Below the pieces are notes generated by a model. It searched no databases. It was not told the DNA's origin and saw only the letters and a list, made by a program, of their open reading frames with translations. From an uncultured Oscillospiraceae bacterium (GTDB lineage Bacteria > Bacillota > Clostridia > Oscillospirales > Oscillospiraceae), in assembly GCA_934659445.1 (NCBI GenBank), contig CAKUHV010000001.1:15034-79033 (forward strand): a stretch of DNA of 64,000 bases. The letters are read 5' to 3'. Each line of letters starts with the position of its first letter. Positions within the stretch are counted from its first letter, which is position 1. Positions 1 to 7,405 of the stretch are shown piece by piece. The translations under genes and the position numbers were made by a program.

Positions 1-72
1 CCCCACCTTCAGCGACATTCTGTTCTCCGTTTGACCCCCACGTCTCCCGCGCCCCTCCTTCGGGGCGGGGGA

Positions 73-165
73 GACCTGTCGAAAAAGTGGCGAAGCCACT
101 TTTTCGAGGCAGGATGCACGCAGACCAGTCCTCGATTTCTTACGAAAAAGTCGGGCTGGTCTGCG
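73..165. repeat. palindromic repeat family R1, copy 1
   Basis: A 93-bp element with two hairpins. The first is a TCGAAAAAGTGGC/GCCACTTTTTCGA stem (78-106). The second is a long-range stem CGCAGACCAG (119-128) / CTGGTCTGCG (156-165) enclosing a conserved loop that reads CTCGATTTCTTACGAAAAAG. It is closely matched by 38126-38217 and partly by 14265-14310. It starts right after a GC-rich hairpin, as the other copies do. Confidence 0.85.
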
Positions 166-330
166 CAAGAAGTGTCATTTCCGCCGCGCATGTCGGCGGA
201 AATGACGGATCAAAATTTATTCCGCCGCCTGCGGGCGGCGGAACTCCCTGCGGGAGGGCTTTTTCGGCAAGCTGCAAAATGCTCCCCTCCGGCCCGCAGG
301 CCGGAGTCGGGAGCCTTGTGCTGTTCATTT

Positions 331-389
331 CCCTCAGCCGACCGGAATCCCGCCTGTGCTCCAGCGCCCAGCGTCCCTTCGGCTGAGGG
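331..389 (+). promoter_or_regulatory. stem-loop in the pyrG 5' leader
   Basis: CCCTCAGCCGA (331-341) is perfectly complementary to TCGGCTGAGGG (379-389). This forms an 11-bp stem ending 24 nt before the pyrG start. There is no T-run, so it is not a normal intrinsic terminator. A role in pyrG expression is only inferred from position. Confidence 0.4.
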
Positions 390-413
390 TCAATTTTGTG
401 AGGAGATGGAACG

Positions 414-2006
414 ATGAAGTACATTTTTGTCACCGGCGGCGTGGTCTCCGGCCTGGGCAAGGGCATCTGCGCGGCCTCCCTGGGGCGGCTGCTGAAGCAG
501 TGCGGCCTGCGGGTGAAGAACCAGAAGTTCGACCCCTATCTGAACGTGGACCCCGGCACCATGAGCCCCTATCAGCACGGCGAGGTGTTCGTCACCGACG
601 ATGGGGCAGAGACCGATCTGGATCTTGGCCACTATGAGCGCTTTGTGGATGAGGCTTTGGATCACAAGTCCTCCGTCTCCTCCGGCGGCATCTTCTGGAG
701 CGTGCTGAACCAGGAGCGCCGGGGCGGCTATCTGGGGGGCACGGTGCAGATCATCCCCCACGTCACCGACGAGATCAAGCGCCGGGTGTACGCCATGGAT
801 GACGGCACCGCCGATGTGTGCATCACCGAGATCGGCGGCACCGTGGGCGACATCGAGAGCCAGCCCTTTTTGGAGGCCATCCGGCAGGTAGCCACCGAGC
901 GGGGCCGGGAAAATGTGCTGTATATCCATGTCTCCCTCATCGTCTCCATCCCCGGCACGGGGGAGCTGAAGAGCAAGCCCACCCAGCATTCTGTAAAGGA
1001 GCTGCTGGGGGAGGGCATCCAGCCCGACATTCTGGTCTGCCGCACGGACAGCCCCATCACCAAGGACATCCGCCACAAGATCGCCCTGTTCTGCAATGTA
1101 GAGCCTGACTGCGTCATCCAGAACCTTACCGCCTCCACCCTGTATGAGGTGCCCCTGCTGCTGGCCCGCGAGGGCCTGTGCGACGTGGTGTGCCGCAAGC
1201 TGGCCCTGGGCTGCGGCAAGCCCGATCTGGCGGAGTGGCGGGCCCTGGTGGACCGCATCCAGCAGGCCGACCGCCATGTGACCATCGCCCTGGTAGGCAA
1301 GTATGTGGGCCTGCACGACGCCTACCTCAGTGTGGTGGAGTCCCTGTTCCACGCGGGCACCGCCAACGGCGCCAAGGTATCCATCAAGTGGGTGGATTCC
1401 GAGACGCTGTCCTATGAAAATGTGGAGCAGACCCTGGCCGGCTGCGGCGGCATCCTGGTACCCGGCGGCTTCGGCGACCGGGGCATCGAGGGCATGATCC
1501 TGGCCGCCCAGTACGCCCGGGAGCACAAGGTGCCCTATCTGGGCATCTGCCTGGGAATGCAGATCGCGGTGATCGAGTATGCCCGCCACGTGGTGGGCTG
1601 GGCGGACGCCACCAGCTCGGAGTTCACCTCTCTCACCGCCCACCCGGTGATCGACCTGATGCCCGATCAGGTAAACGTTGTGGACAAGGGGGGCACCATG
1701 CGGCTGGGCAAGTACCCCTGTATGCTATCCGAGGGCTCCAGGGCCCGGGCGGCCTACGGCACCGAGGAGATCTCCGAGCGCCACCGCCACCGCTACGAGT
1801 TCAACAATCAGTTCCGGCAGGAGCTCCAGCTGGCCGGTCTGCGGCTGTCGGGCACCTCTCCCGACGGCTGGCTGGTGGAGATCGTAGAGCTGCCCGACCA
1901 CCCCTGGTTTGTGGGCTGCCAGTTCCATCCGGAGTTCAAGAGCCGCCCCAACCGCCCCCACCCCCTGTTCTGCGGGCTGGTCCATGCGGCTCTGGAACTG
2001 CAATAA
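414..2006 (+). CDS. pyrG: CTP synthase
   Basis: Makes CTP from UTP, ATP and glutamine, the last step of cytosolic pyrimidine nucleotide synthesis. The 530-residue length is normal. The N-terminal synthetase domain opens with the [10 protein letters not shown] nucleotide loop (residues 8-17). The C-terminal class I glutamine amidotransferase domain (about 290-525) has nucleophile Cys379 in GICLGMQ and the His505/Glu507 pair in FHPEF. A GAGGAG ribosome-binding site precedes the ATG. The gene stands alone: a convergent hairpin separates it from the leftward genes downstream. The 5' side is unusually rich in hairpins, so attenuation-type control is possible but unproven. Confidence 0.98.
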   Translation: MKYIFVTGGVVSGLGKGICAASLGRLLKQCGLRVKNQKFDPYLNVDPGTMSPYQHGEVFVTDDGAETDLDLGHYERFVDEALDHKSSVSSGGIFWSVLNQERRGGYLGGTVQIIPHVTDEIKRRVYAMDDGTADVCITEIGGTVGDIESQPFLEAIRQVATERGRENVLYIHVSLIVSIPGTGELKSKPTQHSVKELLGEGIQPDILVCRTDSPITKDIRHKIALFCNVEPDCVIQNLTASTLYEVPLLLAREGLCDVVCRKLALGCGKPDLAEWRALVDRIQQADRHVTIALVGKYVGLHDAYLSVVESLFHAGTANGAKVSIKWVDSETLSYENVEQTLAGCGGILVPGGFGDRGIEGMILAAQYAREHKVPYLGICLGMQIAVIEYARHVVGWADATSSEFTSLTAHPVIDLMPDQVNVVDKGGTMRLGKYPCMLSEGSRARAAYGTEEISERHRHRYEFNNQFRQELQLAGLRLSGTSPDGWLVEIVELPDHPWFVGCQFHPEFKSRPNRPHPLFCGLVHAALELQ

Positions 2007-2041
2007 CAAACAGCACAGCGCATTTCCATTCTATTCAGCTG

Positions 2042-2148
2042 TTGTCATTCCGTGGCAGTGACCGATGTCGCTGCCGCGGGAATCCGTATCCCCAAAGTTT
2101 GAGAAAACGGATTGCCGTGCCAGTTTTCGAACTGGCTTGCAATGACAA
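2042..2148. repeat. palindromic repeat R3 with TTGTCATT ends
   Basis: A 107-bp element bounded by the inverted repeat TTGTCATT / AATGACAA. Inside are two further stems (GGCAG...CTGCC at about 2054-2077 and GCCAGTTTTCGAACTGGC at about 2119-2136) and the inverted pair AATCCGT / ACGGATT. It resembles the TGTCATTGCGAG-type intergenic palindromes found in many Clostridia. Only one copy was noticed in this window. Confidence 0.7.
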
Positions 2149-2156
2149 GTATCTTA

Positions 2157-2200
2157 AACGTAACGCCCCCTACGGAGAAAACCGCAGGGGGCGTTACGTT
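2157..2200. terminator. bidirectional terminator-like hairpin after pyrG
   Basis: AACGTAACGCCCCCT and AGGGGGCGTTACGTT form a 15-bp perfect stem between convergent pyrG and the small membrane gene. The T-tract is weak on both strands. Confidence 0.6.
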
Positions 2201-2421
2201 CATCTCTTCGCTTTCCGGTAAAACACCGCGGCTAAGATCACACAGACGGCTATACCCACGGCGTAGGGGATGGCCAGCAGAAAGGCCACGCTGGCCGGGG
2301 CGCTGTAACAGGCATATTGGATGCCCCACAGCATATCGCAGTATCCATAGGCCACCACAGCGCACATCACCTGGGACAGCAGGACGGCCAGAGCGCCAAA
2401 CAGGTAAGACAGCTTTTTCAC
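2200..2421 (-). CDS. small two-helix membrane protein
   Basis: A 73-residue protein of unknown function. It begins with GTG, chosen because AAGGAGG lies 8 nt upstream. It has two hydrophobic segments (roughly residues 5-30 and 42-66) and a basic C-terminal tail (FYRKAKR), so it is probably an integral membrane protein. It follows the XRE regulator gene by 15 nt in the same direction. It is therefore likely co-transcribed with that gene, and may be a partner or target of this membrane-linked regulator. I recognise no family. Confidence 0.65.
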   Translation of the reverse strand: MKKLSYLFGALAVLLSQVMCAVVAYGYCDMLWGIQYACYSAPASVAFLLAIPYAVGIAVCVILAAVFYRKAKR

Positions 2422-2436
2422 TGGGATACCTCCTTT

Positions 2437-2892
2437 TTATTTTTTCCCTTTGTCCTTCAAAATCAGCACTGCGCCGACGACAACAGCGGTGACGCAGCCA
2501 ATCAGGAACATTCCGTTTCCGTCAATGCGGAGCATGGACGACTGCCCCAGCTGCTGGGCGGACGAGGGGAGCAGGATGGACAGCAGTCCCCACAAGATCA
2601 GGCACAGGATGCCGCCGATACAGATCACCAGACCCAGCAGCCCCTTCTTGCCTCCGGCAGTCTCCGGTGCGGGGGCCTGCGTTTCCTTCTCCTCCCGGTC
2701 CTCTTTCAGCAGGTAGTCCAGAGAGACCCCGAAGTATTCACTCAGGGCCAGGAGCTTGTCGCTCTCCGGCAGGGACTGGCCGGACTCCCATTTGGAGATG
2801 GCCTGCCGGGATACCTTCAGTCCCTCCGCGAATTGCTCCTGGGACAGCCCTCTCTCCTTTCGCAGGGCATACAGCTTTTCAGATAGAGCCAT
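2437..2892 (-). CDS. XRE-family regulator with C-terminal membrane helices
   Basis: A 151-residue protein. Residues 6-60 form a Cro/C1-type helix-turn-helix with the typical RGLSQEQFAEGLKVSRQAIS pattern. A charged linker and two hydrophobic segments (about 85-107 and 128-147) follow, so the DNA-binding domain appears tethered to the membrane. The ATG at 2892 is preferred over an upstream in-frame ATG (2997) because GGAGGAAGGT directly precedes it and the domain starts there. It is probably the first gene of a two-gene unit with the small membrane protein. The signal and targets are unknown. The 5' region carries a GCAACC/GGTTGC inverted repeat near 2974-2988 that could be its operator. Confidence 0.85.
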   Translation of the reverse strand: MALSEKLYALRKERGLSQEQFAEGLKVSRQAISKWESGQSLPESDKLLALSEYFGVSLDYLLKEDREEKETQAPAPETAGGKKGLLGLVICIGGILCLILWGLLSILLPSSAQQLGQSSMLRIDGNGMFLIGCVTAVVVGAVLILKDKGKK

Positions 2893-3038
2893 ACCTTCCT
2901 CCTTTCCCCCTGAGCATACCGCAGTTCCGGGTGGAACACTACATACACAGGCGTACAATTCCGCAACCTGGGGTTGCAAGTTGTATTTTCTCCCCAATTA
3001 TGCCACAGCCGGTGGAAAACTTCCACTCCCACAGGCAA

Positions 3039-3075
3039 AAAAGCACCTGAGCCGCTGCGCTGCTCAGGTGCTTTT
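3039..3075. terminator. terminator after obgE
   Basis: AAAAGCACCTGAGC / GCTCAGGTGCTTTT is a 14-bp stem whose minus-strand reading is followed by TTTTTT. It ends obgE transcription and can also act on plus-strand reads. Confidence 0.85.
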
Positions 3076-3082
3076 AACTTCA

Positions 3083-4363
3083 TTACCGCTGATATTCAAA
3101 CTCCAGGTCGTACAGGGACACGATATCTCCGTCCTTGATCCCCATGCTCTCCAGCTTGTCGAACAGGCCGGACTGGCGCAGCTTCTGGTCGAACCAGTTG
3201 CGGCTCTCATAGTCGCCGAAGTTCACGTTGGCCATCAGGCGCTGGAGCCAGGGGGCCTCCACCACCCAGGTGTCGTCGAACTGCTGGATGTCCACCTCGC
3301 CGCTGGTGTCCACCTCCGGCGGGCGCTCCACATAGGTGGGCTCGTACACCACCACGGGGGGCAGGCTCTGCAGCTCCTGGGCCGCCCGCTTCATCAGCTC
3401 CCGGGTGCCCATGTGGGCGGCAGCGGAGATCTCGAACAGCTCCATGCCCTGACTTTCCACATAGGCCCGCAGCTGCTCCAGCAGGGCGGGGTCCTGCATG
3501 ATGTCCACCTTGTTGGCGGCCACCAGCATCTTCCGGCCCGCCAGGTCGGGGGAGTACTGCTTCAGCTCCTCGTTGATGGCCTTGAAGTCCTCCACCGGGT
3601 CCCGGCCCTCGCTGCCGGATACATCCACCACATGGATGAGCAGGCGGCAGCGGTCGATGTGCCGCAGGAAGTCGTGGCCCAGTCCGGCGCCCTCGGCGGC
3701 CCCCTCGATGATGCCGGGGATGTCGGCCAGGACGAAGGACACTCCGTCCTCTACATACACCACGCCCAGGTTGGGGAACAGGGTGGTGAAGTGGTAGTTG
3801 GCGATCTTGGGCTGGGCCCGGCTGACCACGCTGAGCAGGGTGGACTTGCCCACGTTGGGGAAGCCCACCAGACCCACGTCGGCCAGCAGCTTCAGCTCCA
3901 GTACCACGTCCCGGCTCTGGCCGGGCAGACCCGCCTTGGCAAAGCGGGGCACCTGCCGGGTGGGGGTGGCGAAGTGCTGGTTGCCCCAGCCGCCCCGGCC
4001 GCCCTTACACAGGATGAAGGGCTCGGGCTGTGACATATCCCGGATGATCTCCCCGGTCTCGGCGTCCCGGATGATGGTGCCCCGGGGCACCTTCAGGATC
4101 AGATCCTCCCCGTTCTTGCCGGAGCTGCGCTTGCCCTGGCCATCCATGCCGTTGGCGGCCACATATTTGCGCTTGTAACGGAAGTCCATCAGGGTGGACA
4201 TATGGTCGTCTACTGTGACCACCACATTGCCGCCCCGGCCGCCATCGCCGCCGTCTGGGCCGCCGGCGGCCACATACTTCTCCCGGTGGAAGGACACCAC
4301 GCCGCTGCCGCCGCTGCCGGAGCGGACGGTGATCCGGGCGGTATCCACAAAGGGTGCTGCCAT
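3083..4363 (-). CDS. obgE: GTPase Obg/CgtA
   Basis: Ribosome-associated GTPase needed for 50S assembly and linked to stress and sporulation decisions. It has the three family domains in 426 residues. The glycine-rich OBG fold (1-160) has GGDGGRGGNV-type repeats. The G domain has the Walker A loop GFPNVGKST (around 167) and the ADIPGIIEGA switch. A C-terminal OCT domain (from about 340) is also present. The gene lies downstream of L21-Prp-L27, the usual Firmicutes order, but a strong terminator separates it from rpmA, so it may have its own promoter in 4364-4430. Confidence 0.97.
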   Translation of the reverse strand: MAAPFVDTARITVRSGSGGSGVVSFHREKYVAAGGPDGGDGGRGGNVVVTVDDHMSTLMDFRYKRKYVAANGMDGQGKRSSGKNGEDLILKVPRGTIIRDAETGEIIRDMSQPEPFILCKGGRGGWGNQHFATPTRQVPRFAKAGLPGQSRDVVLELKLLADVGLVGFPNVGKSTLLSVVSRAQPKIANYHFTTLFPNLGVVYVEDGVSFVLADIPGIIEGAAEGAGLGHDFLRHIDRCRLLIHVVDVSGSEGRDPVEDFKAINEELKQYSPDLAGRKMLVAANKVDIMQDPALLEQLRAYVESQGMELFEISAAAHMGTRELMKRAAQELQSLPPVVVYEPTYVERPPEVDTSGEVDIQQFDDTWVVEAPWLQRLMANVNFGDYESRNWFDQKLRQSGLFDKLESMGIKDGDIVSLYDLEFEYQR

Positions 4364-4432
4364 AGGGGCACCTCCTTTATCTCAGTATTCCCCGCGGTCC
4401 CGCCCTCTATCAGGGGCGGCGCGGGAAAAAAG

Positions 4433-4461
4433 AAGCCGCAAACAGAAGCTGTTTGCGGCTT
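4433..4461 (-). terminator. terminator after rpmA
   Basis: AAGCCGCAAACAG / CTGTTTGCGGCTT is a 13-bp stem, followed on the minus strand by CTTTTTT. It lies between rpmA and obgE. Confidence 0.9.
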
Positions 4462-4476
4462 TTTCTGCGCATTTGA

Positions 4477-4761
4477 TTACTGGGCGATCTCCACGATAGA
4501 GACCTGCTTGCGATCCTTGCCCAGCCGCTCGAACTTCACCTTGCCGTCCTTCAGGGCGAACAGAGTGTCGTCGCTGCCCTTGCCCACATTGACACCGGGG
4601 TGGATGTGGGTACCGCGCTGACGGACCAGAATGTTGCCGGCCAGCACGAACTGCCCGTCGCCGCGCTTCACGCCCAGGCGCTTGGCCTCGGAATCACGAC
4701 CGTTACGGGTGGAGCCAACGCCCTTTTTGTGGGCGAAAAACTGTAAACCGATGTTCAGCAT
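4477..4761 (-). CDS. rpmA: 50S ribosomal protein L27 (with Prp-cleaved N-terminus)
   Basis: A 94-residue L27 whose N-terminus reaches the peptidyl-transferase centre. It starts [17 protein letters not shown]. In Firmicutes the first nine residues, ending in LQFF, are removed by the protease Prp to expose the functional AHKKG end. The extension is therefore direct evidence of this processing pathway, and prp is the adjacent upstream gene. The body carries the expected GGDGQ-like [15 protein letters not shown] and [17 protein letters not shown] segments. It is the last gene of the rplU-prp-rpmA operon, with a terminator immediately downstream. Confidence 0.98.
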   Translation of the reverse strand: MLNIGLQFFAHKKGVGSTRNGRDSEAKRLGVKRGDGQFVLAGNILVRQRGTHIHPGVNVGKGSDDTLFALKDGKVKFERLGKDRKQVSIVEIAQ

Positions 4762-4765
4762 TGTC

Positions 4766-5095
4766 TTACACCTCCATGACTGAAATATGTTGGGGGTACT
4801 CCTCCGCCAGCTGCACCAGATAGACCATCAGGCCCGTCAGCAGTGCCTGACAGGTGCTCTCGTTGGTCTGTCCCAGTCCGCTGGGGAGCTTGAGAGAGAG
4901 GTATGCGTCCTTTTTCCGGACCTTGACCGGGGCTTCCAGCCCCAGCACGTCGTTCACCGTACATTCCACCACGCGCACAGCGCTGGTAACGGCGGCGCAG
5001 ACGATGTCCTCTCCCGCTCCGGCATAGCCGCTGTGGCCCTTGACCTCAAAGCCCACAAGGCGGCTGCCCTGAGATGAGAAAGTGACGACGGTCAT
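4766..5095 (-). CDS. prp: ribosomal-processing cysteine protease Prp
   Basis: Cleaves the N-terminal extension of L27 before ribosome assembly. The 109-residue protein has the family's catalytic signature: His in [18 protein letters not shown] at about residue 20, and nucleophile Cys 14 residues later. The gene sits between rplU and rpmA with gaps of only 2 and 4 nt, the standard Firmicutes arrangement. Protease and substrate are thus translated from one message. Confidence 0.96.
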   Translation of the reverse strand: MTVVTFSSQGSRLVGFEVKGHSGYAGAGEDIVCAAVTSAVRVVECTVNDVLGLEAPVKVRKKDAYLSLKLPSGLGQTNESTCQALLTGLMVYLVQLAEEYPQHISVMEV

Positions 5096-5097
5096 AC

Positions 5098-5409
5098 TCA
5101 GGCCTTGATGGCGCCGATCTGGACCTTCGTGTAGGGCTGACGGTGGCCCTGACGCTTGCGGTAGCCCTTCTTGGGGTTATACTTGAAGATACGGACCTTC
5201 TTGCCCTTGCCGTTCTTCACCACGGTAGCGTCCACGGAAGCGCCCTCTACCACGGGGGTGCCGAAGGTGGCCTTGTCGCCGTCCAGGATAGCCAGCACCT
5301 GGTCGAAGGTGACTGCCTGGCCAGCCTCAGCCTCCAGCTTCTCGATGAACAGGGTGTCGCCCTCGCTCACCTTGTACTGCTTGCCGCCGGTCACGATGAT
5401 TGCCTGCAT
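5098..5409 (-). CDS. rplU: 50S ribosomal protein L21
   Basis: A 103-residue 23S rRNA-binding ribosomal protein with the characteristic start [14 protein letters not shown] and C-terminal [17 protein letters not shown] basic motif. It is the first gene of the L21-Prp-L27 operon and has a good ribosome-binding site (GAAGGAG). About 95 nt of leader separates it from its promoter, in the position where Firmicutes carry the autoregulatory L21 leader RNA. Confidence 0.98.
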   Translation of the reverse strand: MQAIIVTGGKQYKVSEGDTLFIEKLEAEAGQAVTFDQVLAILDGDKATFGTPVVEGASVDATVVKNGKGKKVRIFKYNPKKGYRKRQGHRQPYTKVQIGAIKA

Positions 5410-5499
5410 TACGTTTCAACTCCTTCATTAACGGGCTCGCTCTTATAGGGGGGATGTCCGCTTTTTCCGCGCGCAAAGGCGCGCCCTATTCGATGCGGC
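5410..5499 (-). ncRNA. possible L21 leader RNA
   Basis: The untranslated leader between the rplU promoter and start contains the inverted repeat GGGCGCGCC / GGCGCGC-like segment around 5470-5488 and AT/GC-structured flanks. Position matches the known ribosomal protein L21 leader of Firmicutes, but I cannot confirm the covariance model by eye. Confidence 0.35.
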
Positions 5500-5505
5500 T
5501 TTAGT

Positions 5506-5534
5506 ATTTTATCAGTGAAAACCGCCGCTGTCAA
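5506..5534 (-). promoter_or_regulatory. promoter of rplU operon
   Basis: On the minus strand, TTGACA (5529-5534), a 17-bp spacer and TAAAAT (5506-5511). The -35 lies inside the terminator hairpin of the upstream deacetylase gene. Confidence 0.8.
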
Positions 5535-5552
5535 TAGCTCAGCGGCGGTTTT
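5518..5552 (-). terminator. terminator after deacetylase gene
   Basis: AAAACCGCCGCTG / CAGCGGCGGTTTT is a perfect 13-bp stem with T-runs on both strands. It overlaps the rplU -35 box. Confidence 0.85.
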
Positions 5553-5562
5553 TTGCATATTT

Positions 5563-6468
5563 TCAGAACCCGCCGCGGCACACCGCCCGGCGCTCGATCT
5601 TCTCCAGGCCCTCTACCAGCTGCGCTCCGGTGATGTCGTCCCCGATCCACCAGCGGTCCAGCACCTGCATAGAGCCCGCCTTGCCTTGGCGCACCCGGCT
5701 GCACCCGTAGTGGGTGGTAAAGGTCAGCTTGACGCCCGCCTGGCGGAACTGCTGCACCGCCGTGCGCGACCACAGGCCGTAGGGGAAGGCCACGGCGATC
5801 AGGGGCACGTCCAGACCGTCCTCCAGCTCGCTTTTCGCCCGCTCCACATCCGCCGTCAGGGCCGCACGGTAGTCGCGCTCGCCCTCCCCCGGCTTCTGCA
5901 GCACGCCGTCCCGGTCCCACTCGCCGCCGGAGCGGTGATGCATCTCATAGGTGTGGCTCTGCACGCAAAGGACCCCCTTCTCCACCCAGGGGCGCACCTG
6001 CTCCCAGCTGAACCGGGGCGGGTCCAGCACGGTCTCAGACCCCGGATAGGTGGTGCGGCCTACGGTGGCCCCGATGACGAACACCGTGGCCTTCATGCCG
6101 CACTCCTCCAGCACGGGGGCGGCCAGCTCCAGATTGGAGCTGTACCCGTCGTCCATGGTGATCAGCACCGGCTTGTCCGGCAGAGGCGTTCCGTTTTCCA
6201 CAAAATCCGCAATCTCAAAGGGGTCTACCGGGGTGTAGCCCGCCGCCTTCAGGGCCAGCAGCTGCTCCCGAAAGCGCTTGACGGTAACGATGGTGTCCAC
6301 ATCGCTGCTGTCCACGTCCATAAAGTGGTGATACATGAGCACGGGCACCGGGGTGCCTTGGCGGCGGTACAGCTCGATCCCCCCCAGCAGCACCAGCGCC
6401 GCGGCGGCCAGGGCCGCCAGCAGCCGCGTCAGCTTCCGCCGGTCCATACGGTCCCACCCTGCGTTCAT
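5563..6468 (-). CDS. polysaccharide deacetylase (NodB-fold), membrane-anchored
   Basis: A 301-residue carbohydrate esterase family 4 protein. An uncleaved-looking signal anchor (about residues 12-31) is followed by a NodB domain. The motifs are LITMDDGYSSN (catalytic base Asp and metal Asp), QSHTYEMH (metal His ligands) and FPYGLWS. PVPVLMYHHF at residue 40 is typical of extracytoplasmic members acting on peptidoglycan or other N-acetylated glycans. An ATG at 6447 is an alternative start. It is probably the last gene of a leftward run from prmA onward; the true substrate is unknown. Confidence 0.9.
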   Translation of the reverse strand: MNAGWDRMDRRKLTRLLAALAAAALVLLGGIELYRRQGTPVPVLMYHHFMDVDSSDVDTIVTVKRFREQLLALKAAGYTPVDPFEIADFVENGTPLPDKPVLITMDDGYSSNLELAAPVLEECGMKATVFVIGATVGRTTYPGSETVLDPPRFSWEQVRPWVEKGVLCVQSHTYEMHHRSGGEWDRDGVLQKPGEGERDYRAALTADVERAKSELEDGLDVPLIAVAFPYGLWSRTAVQQFRQAGVKLTFTTHYGCSRVRQGKAGSMQVLDRWWIGDDITGAQLVEGLEKIERRAVCRGGF

Positions 6469-6502
6469 ATCCTCTCGCCTTCCTCTTTTCTCCGTCCGCC
6501 CC

Positions 6503-7390
6503 TTACAGGGCCACGGTGACCAGATATTTCTCCATCAGCGCCACGGGGTGATAGGACAGCTTGCTGGTTCGCAGGCCTTCGTCCCCGGTGTCGTCCTCCC
6601 GGTTCACAAAGGCCACCTCGCCCCCGGCATAGTGCTGGGTATACTGGGCTACCAGCATCTGATAGGCCCCCTGCACCTCCCGGTCGGCCTTCTCGATGTG
6701 GACGAACAGGGTGTCCCCCACCACTTCGCCCAGGGAGAAGCCCGCGATCTCGCCGTCCACCAGCAGCATCCCGCCCAGCATGTCGTACAGATCCAAGTGA
6801 TCCAGCACCTCCCTGGTCTTGGCGATGTCCTCGTGGAAGGCGGCGGACTCCTTGTCATGGCCGGCCAGATACCGGTCCAGGAAGGCGTGCAGGGCGGGCA
6901 CGTCCTCCCTGGTGATGGCCCGGAAGGACCAGTTGCCGTAGGTCTTCAGGAATTTGTTCACATGGTTGCGCTGGCCGCTGAACCTCTTGCCCTTGAAGTA
7001 CATCAGGTCCTCCGCCCGGTACAGATAGTCGAAGGAGTCCCGGTCTGGCTCGGCCGTGCTGCTGTGGAAGAAGCGGAGCAGACGGTCCAGCTCGTCCTTG
7101 GGGATCGGGTAGAAGTGCAGGGGCATATCCCGGCGGCGGCAGTACTCCGCGATCTGGCGGTAGTGCTCCGGCCGGCCGCCACCCAGGGGCAGGGCAAAGG
7201 TGTCCCCCTTGCCGGGGTAGTACACCTTAAAGTACAGCGACCCATCGTAAATGGCCCACTCCGTGCGGTACAGATCCCGCCACAGGGCAACGGCCCCGGG
7301 GGTGGTATCACAGATGCGGCTGCCGCTGTACTTGAAGTACGGCCGCAGCCGGGGCAGGTCCTCTAATTGCAGCAGTTGAAAATTCAGCAT
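6503..7390 (-). CDS. DUF2156 (phosphatidylglycerol lysyltransferase C-terminal-like) protein
   Basis: A 295-residue protein with the DUF2156 pattern. It has two GNAT-like halves with FKGKRFSGQRNHVNKFLKTY in the middle and ISGFSLGE-like EIAGFSLGEVVGDTLFVHIEKA near residue 215. The domain is the soluble aminoacyl-transferase part of MprF in longer proteins. The stand-alone form, with no membrane segment, is common in gut Clostridia and has no settled function. It lies 34 nt upstream of the deacetylase gene, which may hint at a cell-envelope role (inference). Confidence 0.8.
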   Translation of the reverse strand: MLNFQLLQLEDLPRLRPYFKYSGSRICDTTPGAVALWRDLYRTEWAIYDGSLYFKVYYPGKGDTFALPLGGGRPEHYRQIAEYCRRRDMPLHFYPIPKDELDRLLRFFHSSTAEPDRDSFDYLYRAEDLMYFKGKRFSGQRNHVNKFLKTYGNWSFRAITREDVPALHAFLDRYLAGHDKESAAFHEDIAKTREVLDHLDLYDMLGGMLLVDGEIAGFSLGEVVGDTLFVHIEKADREVQGAYQMLVAQYTQHYAGGEVAFVNREDDTGDEGLRTSKLSYHPVALMEKYLVTVAL

Positions 7391-7405
7391 ATCTGTATCG
7401 TTTCC

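Larger units (their letters stand above)
1..413. other. hairpin-rich non-coding stretch upstream of pyrG
   Basis: I see no convincing gene here. The stretch is packed with inverted repeats: 43-73 (TCTCCC...GGGGAGA around a GCCCC/GGGGC stem), the 73-165 repeat element, a 12-bp perfect stem TCATTTCCGCCG/CGGCGGAAATGA ending near 204, GC-rich stems around 221-257, one at about 280-314, and the pyrG-proximal stem at 331-389. No clear promoter was found for pyrG. The left end may hold the 3' flank of a gene outside the window. Confidence 0.6.

Noticed and set aside
390-1643. Long minus-strand open frame opposite pyrG
   Set aside because: It is the antisense shadow of a clear pyrG gene. Its His/Gly/Leu/Ala-rich sequence is typical of complement frames in GC-rich DNA.
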